A stretch of DNA of 64,000 bases, taken from contig NZ_CP113517.1 of assembly GCF_024360925.2 (NCBI RefSeq), positions 2,666,001 to 2,730,000 on the forward strand. Reading direction: 5' to 3'. Shown piece by piece: positions 49,036 through 57,400 of the stretch. The stretch's first letter is position 1; each line of letters opens with the position of its first letter. The notes under the pieces were generated by a model. It worked only from the letters and a program-made list of their open reading frames with translations, made no database searches and was not told where the DNA came from. The position numbers and the translations under genes are program-made. The DNA is from Methylomonas rapida. Lineage in GTDB: Bacteria > Pseudomonadota > Gammaproteobacteria > Methylococcales > Methylomonadaceae.

Positions 49036-49665
49036 ATGCACAATGTCGATTTGAAATCCGGTTTCCGATGGCGATGCGCCGCTAAACAGCATCGTCCCTG
49101 TCAGCGGCTCACTTTGCTGAGCCTTCTCTTCGTCTGTACCGCTTGTTTAGCCAATGACGGCAGCAAGCAGGTACATGTCGCTGTGCCCGTGCAGAAACTA
49201 CAAAACACCCTTTGGTGGCGGATTGCCAAACAGCACCAACTGGACCCCTACATACTGTATGCGGTGGCATTAAAAGAATCCGCCAACGATGCCGATCCCG
49301 CATCGGTTAAACCTTGGCCCTGGGCATTGAATAAATCGGGAAAAGCCTTGATGGCCACATCGCGGCGAGAGGCCCAGGCCTTGCTCAAACAATCGCTCGA
49401 CGAAGGCAATCGACTGATCGATGTGGGGTTGATGCAAATCAATCTGCGCTGGCATGGCCACAGAGTGAGCACACCGGCACAATTACTGGATCCGATGACC
49501 AATGTGCAAATCGGTGCCGAACTGTTAGCCGCAGCAATTCGATCGGCTCCACACGATTTGGCCTTAGGCATTGGCCGCTACTACAGTTGGAACAATGCGG
49601 AAGCCGCTGTCGCCTACGGACAAAGCGTCATGGCGATCGCCGACCACGTCAGGCAGGTGATTTGA
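49036..49665 (+). CDS. Lytic transglycosylase (SLT domain), conjugation-type
   Basis: A 209-residue protein with a signal sequence (LTLLSLLFVCTACLAND) and an SLT domain: LDPYILYAVALKESANDADP with the catalytic Glu, then IDVGLMQINLRWHG and ALGIGRYYSWN. Small transglycosylases of this kind open the peptidoglycan for conjugation or secretion machines. The gene ends one base before an FlhD-like gene, an order also found in SXT/R391 and IncC elements next to their FlhDC-like activators. The ATG at 49036 was chosen because it opens onto the signal peptide. Confidence 0.82.
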   Translation: MHNVDLKSGFRWRCAAKQHRPCQRLTLLSLLFVCTACLANDGSKQVHVAVPVQKLQNTLWWRIAKQHQLDPYILYAVALKESANDADPASVKPWPWALNKSGKALMATSRREAQALLKQSLDEGNRLIDVGLMQINLRWHGHRVSTPAQLLDPMTNVQIGAELLAAAIRSAPHDLALGIGRYYSWNNAEAAVAYGQSVMAIADHVRQVI

Positions 49666-49666
49666 T

Positions 49667-49981
49667 ATGGAGGAAAGTCTCTATCAACTGCAATTGGATT
49701 ATTTGATGTTGGCACGGGAAATGGTATTGGCCGGCCAGGAACAAAAAGCCCTGTTTAGTTTGGGCTTGACGCCAGAAGCCGTGGCCATCCTGAAAAAATT
49801 ACCCGTTCAGAAGATCCGAGAAATCGCTCGGCGCGAATGCGTGGCTTTTACCCCGCGTTTCAATGCCAGCTATTGGAGTCGCTATCTGCTCAGCGAACCA
49901 CCGGCGGATGACAAACTGGCTTGTGAATACCAGGCGCGTGACTTGCTCATGTTAATCAGTGGCTCCGGTAATACCGCATGA
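49667..49981 (+). CDS. FlhD-like co-activator (pair 3)
   Basis: A 104-residue FlhD-like protein: LYQLQLDYLMLAREMVLAGQ, ALFSLGLTPEAVAILKKLPV and QKIREIARRECVAFTPRFNA match the FlhD helices in order, and the last part also resembles the end of the STAS-fused FlhD domain (CFAPRM). The C-terminus overlaps the next FlhC-like gene by 4 bp (ATGA). Confidence 0.78.
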   Translation: MEESLYQLQLDYLMLAREMVLAGQEQKALFSLGLTPEAVAILKKLPVQKIREIARRECVAFTPRFNASYWSRYLLSEPPADDKLACEYQARDLLMLISGSGNTA

Positions 49982-50544
49982 GCACTTGGTATACCTACGA
50001 AGACCGGCTCAGGGATCATTATCTTGCCTATCAATTGCTGAAACGCAATCTGAGAACGTCGTTCGTCAAGGAGCAGATCAAAACCATTAGCCAGCACGAA
50101 CTCAAGAATATCCACTATGCTATCCATCTGCATCGACCACCGTCCGGGCAATTACCGATCGTCTCAACCATTCCTTCATCCCGCGAATCGTTTCTATACC
50201 TGACTGTATTCCTGTCAATTTACCAGGCCGCCAGTCAAGTCAACACCCAATCGCAATTTGATGTGCCGGCCATCCTATTTGCCTGGGACTATTTCCAGAA
50301 AACCTTCAAAGAGCATATCGCTGTCGAAAGACCCTATGGCAAAATCCGGCCGGCCAATTTCAATGAAGCCTGGATATTGGCGCAAGGCCTGCGTAAGTGT
50401 GAGGTTGCCTTGAAATATTGCCCCCGTTGTCGGCATAACTATCTGATTATCTATCAGAGCAAATTTCTGCCCGTTTGCCAGTTATGCGACTTAGAAGAAG
50501 CAAAAAACCATGGCTTCACTAACACGCTAACTACTTCGAAGTAA
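49978..50544 (+). CDS. FlhC-like transcriptional activator (pair 3)
   Basis: A 188-residue FlhC-like protein with a helical N-terminus, FDVPAILFAWDYFQKTF, the conserved RPANFNEAWILAQGLR, and a four-Cys zinc site with CPRC at 148-151 and CQLC at 167-170. The Cys spacing equals that of the other two copies to within a residue. It ends about 200 bp before the convergent secretion operon. It is too different from the other two FlhC-like proteins to be a recent duplicate. Confidence 0.8.
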   Translation: MSTWYTYEDRLRDHYLAYQLLKRNLRTSFVKEQIKTISQHELKNIHYAIHLHRPPSGQLPIVSTIPSSRESFLYLTVFLSIYQAASQVNTQSQFDVPAILFAWDYFQKTFKEHIAVERPYGKIRPANFNEAWILAQGLRKCEVALKYCPRCRHNYLIIYQSKFLPVCQLCDLEEAKNHGFTNTLTTSK

Positions 50545-50750
50545 ATCGAGCTTTGGAATTGCATTTCAGCAAATCAGTCTGTATGGATCTGGTGATCTCA
50601 AGGACTATCATCAATAGGGTCGTCTCCATACCAGACATTCAAAATGTTGTAATTCAACAAAGGGATTTTTGTCGCTAACGACCCTAACCGGCCACCCAAC
50701 ACCTTCTAGTTAATCGGTCTGCTCTCACCCATATAGCAGACGTTCAATAT
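50545..50750. other. Convergent intergenic region with an imperfect direct repeat
   Basis: No gene is seen in these 206 bp. CCAGACATTCAAAATGTT (near 50631) and GCAGACGTTCAATATTC (near 50728) form an imperfect direct repeat about 100 bp apart. It could be a protein-binding or recombination site; nothing else supports this. Confidence 0.3.
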
Positions 50751-52184
50751 TCACCGTTCCCGTAAACTCTCCCCTACATGTTCGATCAAGGGGCTGAGGA
50801 AGTATTCAATAACCCGGCGTTTACCAGTCTTGATTTCCACTGTTACAGCCATGCCCGGCGTCAGATTGACGGTCTTGTTTTCGATTTGCATCGTCGTGCG
50901 GGGCAGAGTTACCCTAGACGAATAAATCAAGCCTTTCGTTTCGTCGCTAATCGCATCGCGCGAGACGTGAGCGACTTCGCCGTGCAAAGTTCCGTATTTG
51001 GTGTAGGGAAAGGTTTCAATCTTGATTTCGGCTTCTTGGCCGGGATCGACAAAACCGATGTCCTTATTTTCGATAAAGGCTTCGATCTCCAGAGCTTGCC
51101 CAGCCGGTACGACGATCAACAATGGCTGAGCAGGCGTCACGACGCCGCCAACAGTGTGTACCGCCAATTGCTGAACGACGCCGTCGACCGGGGCAGTCAG
51201 CGTCAGCAATTGGCCACGCTGCCGCGCTTTGATGCTAGCCTGGGTATAGGTTTCTATTTTTTGCTCGCTGTCGTGCAAACGGTCCAGCGCATTACGTTGA
51301 GCGCCGGCCAACAGTTCGTTCCGTTGCTTGACTGCTTCCAAGATCGCCGCTTGCAGCTCTTGTTGTTTCTCCCTTTGTGCTGCCAGTTCGCCTTCCTGTT
51401 CGATCCTCGCCTGTTCCCGGTCCAGATAATCGTGATTGGAGACGTAGTGGCTGCCGTGCAACTTCTGGTAGTCTTCGGCCAGTTGCCGTACGATGGGCAC
51501 CGCTTTTTCCAATTTGCTCACGGTGGCAGCGACCGAGCGCAAGGCCGCCTGCCGACTGTTTTTTTCGGCCTCCAGTCGGTCCAATTTGCTGGTCAGTTCT
51601 TGCCATTCGCCGTCCAGCAAGCGTTGTTCGTGTTCGAACTGCCAAGACGGTATCTCGATAGTCACGGCCAGCCGCGGCTGTCGGACTTTGCCTTCCTGTA
51701 GGGCTTTTAGACTGTCGAGAAAGGCCGAATCGCGCGCCGCGGTCAATTGCGCGGTACGCAGGTCGTTGGCGATGCTGGCTGTATCGGCATCCGCTACGGT
51801 CGTATCGAGTTCGATCAAGACATCGCCGGCTTTGACAGTTTGGCCGTCGCTAACGTGGATCGCTTTGACCGTCGCAGTTTCCAACGGTTGTATGGTCTTG
51901 ACTCTGCCGCCGGGCACCAGTTTGCCTTGGGCGCTGGCAACAATGTCGACACGGCCAAAGCAAGCCCACAGCACCGCAATCAAGGCAAACGCGATCAATA
52001 GCCACATGGCGACACGCGGGGCCGGCGAAACCGGCGTTTCCTGTAAGGCCAAGGCCGCCGGCAAGAAAGCGGCTTCGTGGTTCAGTCTGGGCGAGCTGTC
52101 CAGTTCGGTCCGCCTAGCCCATACGTGGCGAAACACGTGGACATAGCGTTGAATCAAATCGAAAGTAGCTTGTAGTTTCAGCAT
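50751..52184 (-). CDS. Type I secretion periplasmic adaptor (HlyD family)
   Basis: A 477-residue membrane-fusion protein. After a cytoplasmic N-terminus of about 57 residues, one membrane segment (VAMWLLIAFALIAVLWACF) leads to a biotinyl-lipoyl-like half (LVPGGRVKTIQPLETATVKA), a long coiled coil (about residues 195-330, rich in Glu, Gln and Arg), and a second lipoyl half with beta-barrel (LTLTAPVDGVVQQLAVHTVG, GMAVTVEIKTGKRRVIEYF). The terminal RRVIEYFLSPL is the HlyD signature. It links the ABC transporter to a TolC-type channel. It lies 31 bp after the transporter gene. Confidence 0.93.
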   Translation of the reverse strand: MLKLQATFDLIQRYVHVFRHVWARRTELDSSPRLNHEAAFLPAALALQETPVSPAPRVAMWLLIAFALIAVLWACFGRVDIVASAQGKLVPGGRVKTIQPLETATVKAIHVSDGQTVKAGDVLIELDTTVADADTASIANDLRTAQLTAARDSAFLDSLKALQEGKVRQPRLAVTIEIPSWQFEHEQRLLDGEWQELTSKLDRLEAEKNSRQAALRSVAATVSKLEKAVPIVRQLAEDYQKLHGSHYVSNHDYLDREQARIEQEGELAAQREKQQELQAAILEAVKQRNELLAGAQRNALDRLHDSEQKIETYTQASIKARQRGQLLTLTAPVDGVVQQLAVHTVGGVVTPAQPLLIVVPAGQALEIEAFIENKDIGFVDPGQEAEIKIETFPYTKYGTLHGEVAHVSRDAISDETKGLIYSSRVTLPRTTMQIENKTVNLTPGMAVTVEIKTGKRRVIEYFLSPLIEHVGESLRER

Positions 52185-52215
52185 GGGACGTGTTTGAATC
52201 GAGATAAAAACCGCT

Positions 52216-54357
52216 TCATTCCTGTTGCAAACGGTACAAATAAGCATAATGGCCGTCTTGCCGCTGGAGCAGTTCGGCGTGGCTGCCCTGCTCAACGATC
52301 CGGCCTTTATCCACCACGATAATGCGATTGGCGTCGCGCACGGCACTGAGTCTATGGGCGATGACGATAACAGTCCGTCCTCGGCAGATGGCTTTCATGT
52401 TGTGTTGAATGACGCGTTCGGATTCGTAGTCTAAAGCACTGGTGGCTTCGTCGAAAATCAGGATGCGTGGGTTGGCCAATAAGGCTCTGGCGATAGCGAT
52501 GCGTTGGCGCTGCCCGCCGGACAGGGTCGATCCGTGTTCGCCGACCATGGTGTCGTAGGCTTCCGGTAGTTCCAGGATAAAGTCGTGGGCACCGGCCAGT
52601 TTGGCGGCGGCGATGACTTGCGGCAGCGGCGCACCGGGGTCAGTCAAGGCGATGTTGTCGCGTATGCTGCGGTTGAACAAGACATTTTCCTGCAATACTA
52701 CGCCGATTTGGCGCCGGAGCGACGAGACGTCGGCCAAAGCCAAGTCCATGCCGTCGACCAATACCCGCCCTCGCTCGGGCACGTAGAGGCGTTGCACCAG
52801 CTTGGTCAAGGTGCTTTTGCCGGAACCGGAACGGCCGACGATGCCGATCACTTCGCCGGGTCGAATGTCTAGATTAATCCCACGCAATACTTCCGAACCG
52901 TCCGGCTGATAGCGAAACACGACTTGGTCGAAGGTTATTCGGCCTTGTAGCGGCGGCAAGCTGCTCTTGTTGGTAGCCATTTCGTTACGGGCGTTCAAGA
53001 TATCACCCAAACGCTGCATCGAAATACCGGTCTGCTGAAAGTCGGTCCATAGTTGCGACAGCCGCATGACCGGTTGGGCCACGTGGCCGGCCAGCATATT
53101 GAAAGCGATCAGTTGGCCGACGGTGATTTCGCTCTCTATGACCAGATGTGCACCCAGCCACATCGTTGCCACGGTGACCAGCTTGCCGATCAAAGTGACG
53201 CCGCCGTTGGCAAAAATACCAATGGTGGCGGTACGGAAGCCGGCGGAGATATAGGCCGCCAATTGTTGATCCCAATGTCGGGTCAATTGCGGTTCTACCG
53301 CCATGGCCTTGACAGTGTTAATGCCGGCAATGGCTTCCACAAGAAAAGCCTGATTTTCGGCGCCGCGGTTGAATTTTTCGTGCAGGCGGCCGCGCAGCAA
53401 AGGCGTGTACAGCAGAGACAACAATACATAACAAGGTAGGGACATCAATACGATCAGAGTCAAGTCCCAACTGTAGTAAGTCATTACCGCCAAAAACACC
53501 ACCGAAAACAACAAATCCAGCACAACGGTAACGGCGTTGCCGGTTAAAAAGGCCCGGATATTTTCCAGTTCCCGCACTCTGGCGACCGAATCGCCGACCC
53601 GCCGCGCTTCGAAATAAGCCATCGGCAAGTTCAGCAAATGCCTAAACAGCCTCGCACCGAGTTCGACATCGATGCGGCTGGTGGTATGCGCGAATACGTA
53701 ACTGCGCAAGCCGGTCAACACCACTTCGAACAAGGTCACCACCAATAGGCCGACCGCGATGACATTCAGCGTGGTAAAGCCTCTATGTACTAAGACCTTA
53801 TCCATCACCACTTGGAAGAACAGTGGCGTAACCAAGGCGAACAACTGCAACACGAAGCTGACCAGCAGCACTTCCAATAATAGTTTGCGGTATTTGACCA
53901 CTGCCGGAATAAACCAGGTAAAGTCGAATTTACCGAGTTCTGCGGTCAGAGAGGCGCGGGAGGCGAAAAGCATCAACTCGCCGTTCCAGCGTTGTGCAAA
54001 ATCGGTCAAGCTCAAACGCTCCGGCCGCCCGATGGTAGGTGATTGAATCAGCACCTGATCGGCTTCGACCTTAGCCAAGATGAAATACTCGCCGCTAACA
54101 GATTTGGCCAGCGCTGGCAGCGGCGTAGTGTTTAAACGTTCCAGTTTGACCCTGACAGCTTTGACCTTAAGGCCCAGTTGTTTACCAGCCAGCAAAATCT
54201 CGCCGTCACCAAAAGGACGACTGCCATCGCGGTATTGGTGTGCCAGCTGATCTGGATCGGCCGCAACCCCGTATAGCCTGGCCATCATTACCAAACCGAT
54301 CAATCCGGTATCGGTAGACGCTGACGAATCGGTGTCCGAAGCAGGGGAAATAGTCAT
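52216..54357 (-). CDS. Type I secretion ABC transporter (HlyB family)
   Basis: A 713-residue permease-ATPase. The N-terminal ~130 residues form a C39-like domain in which the catalytic Cys position is occupied by Thr (STDTGLIGLVMMARLYG), so it binds rather than cleaves its substrate. About six membrane segments follow (FTWFIPAVVKYRKLLLEVLL onward). The ATPase has Walker A GRSGSGKST, signature LSGGQRQRIAIARAL and Walker B ILIFDEATSAL. It exports the RTX protein encoded just upstream. The ATG at 54357 gives the normal HlyB length; the open frame upstream lies in a hairpin. Confidence 0.95.
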   Translation of the reverse strand: MTISPASDTDSSASTDTGLIGLVMMARLYGVAADPDQLAHQYRDGSRPFGDGEILLAGKQLGLKVKAVRVKLERLNTTPLPALAKSVSGEYFILAKVEADQVLIQSPTIGRPERLSLTDFAQRWNGELMLFASRASLTAELGKFDFTWFIPAVVKYRKLLLEVLLVSFVLQLFALVTPLFFQVVMDKVLVHRGFTTLNVIAVGLLVVTLFEVVLTGLRSYVFAHTTSRIDVELGARLFRHLLNLPMAYFEARRVGDSVARVRELENIRAFLTGNAVTVVLDLLFSVVFLAVMTYYSWDLTLIVLMSLPCYVLLSLLYTPLLRGRLHEKFNRGAENQAFLVEAIAGINTVKAMAVEPQLTRHWDQQLAAYISAGFRTATIGIFANGGVTLIGKLVTVATMWLGAHLVIESEITVGQLIAFNMLAGHVAQPVMRLSQLWTDFQQTGISMQRLGDILNARNEMATNKSSLPPLQGRITFDQVVFRYQPDGSEVLRGINLDIRPGEVIGIVGRSGSGKSTLTKLVQRLYVPERGRVLVDGMDLALADVSSLRRQIGVVLQENVLFNRSIRDNIALTDPGAPLPQVIAAAKLAGAHDFILELPEAYDTMVGEHGSTLSGGQRQRIAIARALLANPRILIFDEATSALDYESERVIQHNMKAICRGRTVIVIAHRLSAVRDANRIIVVDKGRIVEQGSHAELLQRQDGHYAYLYRLQQE

Positions 54358-54402
54358 GGAAATAATTGTTAATGAAAGTGTGTTTGAAAAGCGAAAGGCA
54401 GG

Positions 54403-54438
54403 GGAAACTAACCGGAGCAACAGGCCCGGTTAGTTTCC
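54403..54438 (-). terminator. Intercistronic hairpin between RTX gene and transporter gene
   Basis: A perfect 13-bp inverted repeat (GGAAACTAACCGG / CCGGTTAGTTTCC) with a 10-base loop lies 22 bp beyond the RTX stop. On the transcribed strand a pyrimidine-rich stretch follows. It could end part of the transcripts so that far more RTX message than transporter message is made, or stabilise the RTX mRNA. Confidence 0.6.
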
Positions 54439-54460
54439 GAATTTGGTTGCCGGCTTTAGA

Positions 54461-57400
54461 CTACTGCCAGTTTGCCGCCAAGACCGGTGCCAAGGCATCT
54501 TGATAATCCTGTGGCAGCGTGGTCTGGCCTGCTGCAGGTGGAGCGAAATCCGCCATCGCGTTAACCAAGTTTTCGACCTGACTATCCAACAAAGTTAAAC
54601 CATCTGTAGTTGTGAACTGTTCGATATGATAGGCCGATCCGGTATACCAATTGCTTATCGTCGTTTTATCATCAGTTCCAATAATACTGAGCTCCAGGTC
54701 AGAGCCGACGTGACGAAACCAAAGTTGCTCTGCAGCGATGCCGCTTTCGAACGAAATTTTATCGACATTACCAGCAGTTGCATCATATTCGTACACGATA
54801 TCCTGCCCATCTCCCAAACCGAGCAGGTAAACGTCGGAGCCAGCACCGCCAACCAGATAGTCGTTTCCACCGCCCCCGTTCAGAATGTCATTGCCTGTTT
54901 CACCGTTGAGTGTGTCATTACCCGCCTGACCATTCAAGACATCATTACCGACACCGCCATTTAGGTAATCATCACCTAAATCCGCAGTAATGTTATCGTC
55001 ACCCAGGCCGCCATAAAGATAATTTGTTTCAGCACCTCCCGTAATCACATCATTCGCATCGGTCCCTCCCATATTCACGCCTTTGGTGTTTAGCAAGGCG
55101 GTCGCGCTCAGTACCGTGCCGTCGGCAAACTGGAAGTTTTCGACTTGATAGCCCCAGTTGCCGTAGCTGTTGTTATAAACATACCAGTTCTTGAAGGTCA
55201 GCCGGTCGCCTTGACCCAGATCCATCACTAGGTCGGAACCCACTTGGGTAAAGACCATGTCCGCCGCCGCTATGCCAGCCCCGAACACGATCTTGTCGCC
55301 GTTGCCGCCCAAGTAAGACGTATCGTATCCGTCGCCACTTTCGATGACGGTATCCTCGCCGTCGCCTCGGTTGATGTAGTAGACGTCGGCGTTTCTGCCG
55401 CCTTGCAGTACGTCGTTGCCCAAGCCGCCGGTCAGGTTGTCGTTGCCGTCGCCGCCGATCAGGCTGTCGTTGCCGCCGTTCGCCAGTAGGGTGTCGTTGC
55501 CGCTGCCGCCGTTCAGGCTGTCGATACCGTCGCCGCTTTCCAGTCGATCGTTACCCGCATCGCCATTCAGCGTATTGTTACCACTGCCGCCCAGTAACAC
55601 GTCATTACCGTTGCCGCCACTGATCGTATCATCGCCCAAGCCGCCGTCCAGTTGGTCGTTGCCGTCTTGACCGTTCAATACGTCGTTGCCGTCGTCGCCG
55701 CTGACGATGTCGTCACCCGCACCGGCATTGATGGTATCGTTACCCAGGCCGCCAATGATCCGATCAATCTCAGCGCCGCTCAGTATACTGTCGTTGCCGT
55801 CCGTGCCGACCGTATCGACGCCTTTGGTGTTTAGCAAGGCGGTCGCGCTCAGTACCGTGCCGTCGGCAAACTGGAAGTTTTCGACTTGATAGCCCCAGTT
55901 GCCGTAGCTGTTGTTATAAACATACCAGTTCTTGAAGGTCAGCCGGTCGCCTTGACCCAGATCCATCACTAGGTCGGAACCCACTTGGGTAAAGACCATG
56001 TCCGCCGCTTCGATGCCGGCCCCGAACACGATCTTGTCGCCGTTGCCGCCCAAGTAAGACGTATCGTATCCGTCGCCACTTTCGATGACGGTATCCTCGC
56101 CGTCGCCTCGGTTGATGTAGTAGACGTCGGCGTTTCTGCCGCCTTGCAGTACGTCGTTGCCCAAGCCGCCGGTCAGGTTGTCGTTGCCGTCGCCGCCGAT
56201 CAGGCTGTCGTTGCCGCCGTTCGCCAGTAGGGTGTCGTTGCCGCTGCCGCCGTTCAGGCTGTCGATACCGTCGCCGCTTTCCAGTCGATCGTTACCCGCA
56301 TCGCCATTCAGCGTATTGTTACCACTGCCGCCCAGTAACACGTCATTACCGTTGCCGCCACTGATCGTATCATCGCCCAAGCCGCCGTCCAGTTGGTCGT
56401 TGCCGTCTTGACCGTTCAATACGTCGTTGCCGTCGTCGCCGCTGACGATGTCGTCACCCGCACCGGCATTGATGGTATCGTTACCCAGGCCGCCAATGAT
56501 CCGATCAATCTCAGCGCCGCTCAGTATACTGTCGTTGCCGTCCGTGCCGACCGTATCGACGCCTTTGGTGTTTAGCAAGGCGGTCGCGCTCAGTACCGTG
56601 CCGTCGGCAAACTGGAAGTTTTCGACTTGATAGCCCCAGTTGCCGTAGCTGTTGTTATAAACATACCAGTTCTTGAAGGTCAGCCGGTCGCCTTGACCCA
56701 GATCCATCACTAGGTCGGAACCCACTTGGGTAAAGACCATGTCCGCCGCTTCGATGCCGGCCCCGAACACGATCTTGTCGCCGTTGCCGCCCAAGTAAGA
56801 CGTATCGTATCCGTCGCCACTTTCGATGACGGTATCCTCGCCGTCGCCTCGGTTGATGTAGTAGACGTCGGCGTTTCTGCCGCCTTGCAGTACGTCGTTG
56901 CCCAAGCCGCCGGTCAGGTTGTCGTTGCCGTCGCCGCCGATCAGGCTGTCGTTGCCGCCGTTCGCCAGTAGGGTGTCGTTGCCGCTGCCGCCGTTCAGGC
57001 TGTCGATACCGTCGCCGCTTTCCAGTCGATCGTTACCCGCATCGCCATTCAGCGTATTGTTACCACTGCCGCCCAGTAACACGTCATTACCGTTGCCGCC
57101 ACTGATCGTATCATCGCCCAAGCCGCCGTCCAGTTGGTCGTTGCCGTCTTGACCGTTCAATACGTCGTTGCCGTCGTCGCCGCTGACGATGTCGTCACCC
57201 GCACCGGCATTGATGGTATCGTTACCCAGGCCGCCAATGATCCGATCAATCTCAGCGCCGCTCAGTATACTGTCGTTGCCGTCCGTGCCGACCGTATCGA
57301 CGCCTTTGGTGTTTAGCAAGGCGGTCGCGCTCAGTACCGTGCCGTCGGCAAACTGGAAGTTTTCGACTTGATAGCCCCAGTTGCCGTAGCTGTTGTTATA

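Noticed and set aside
46713..50544. Flagellar regulon master genes of the host
   Set aside because: No flagellar gene is near, there are three diverged pairs beside an integrase, an AlpA gene and a transglycosylase, and one pair has a domain fusion.
52216..54357. Peptidase-type (C39) bacteriocin exporter
   Set aside because: The catalytic Cys is replaced by Thr and the partner is a giant RTX protein without a double-Gly leader, so it is the HlyB type.
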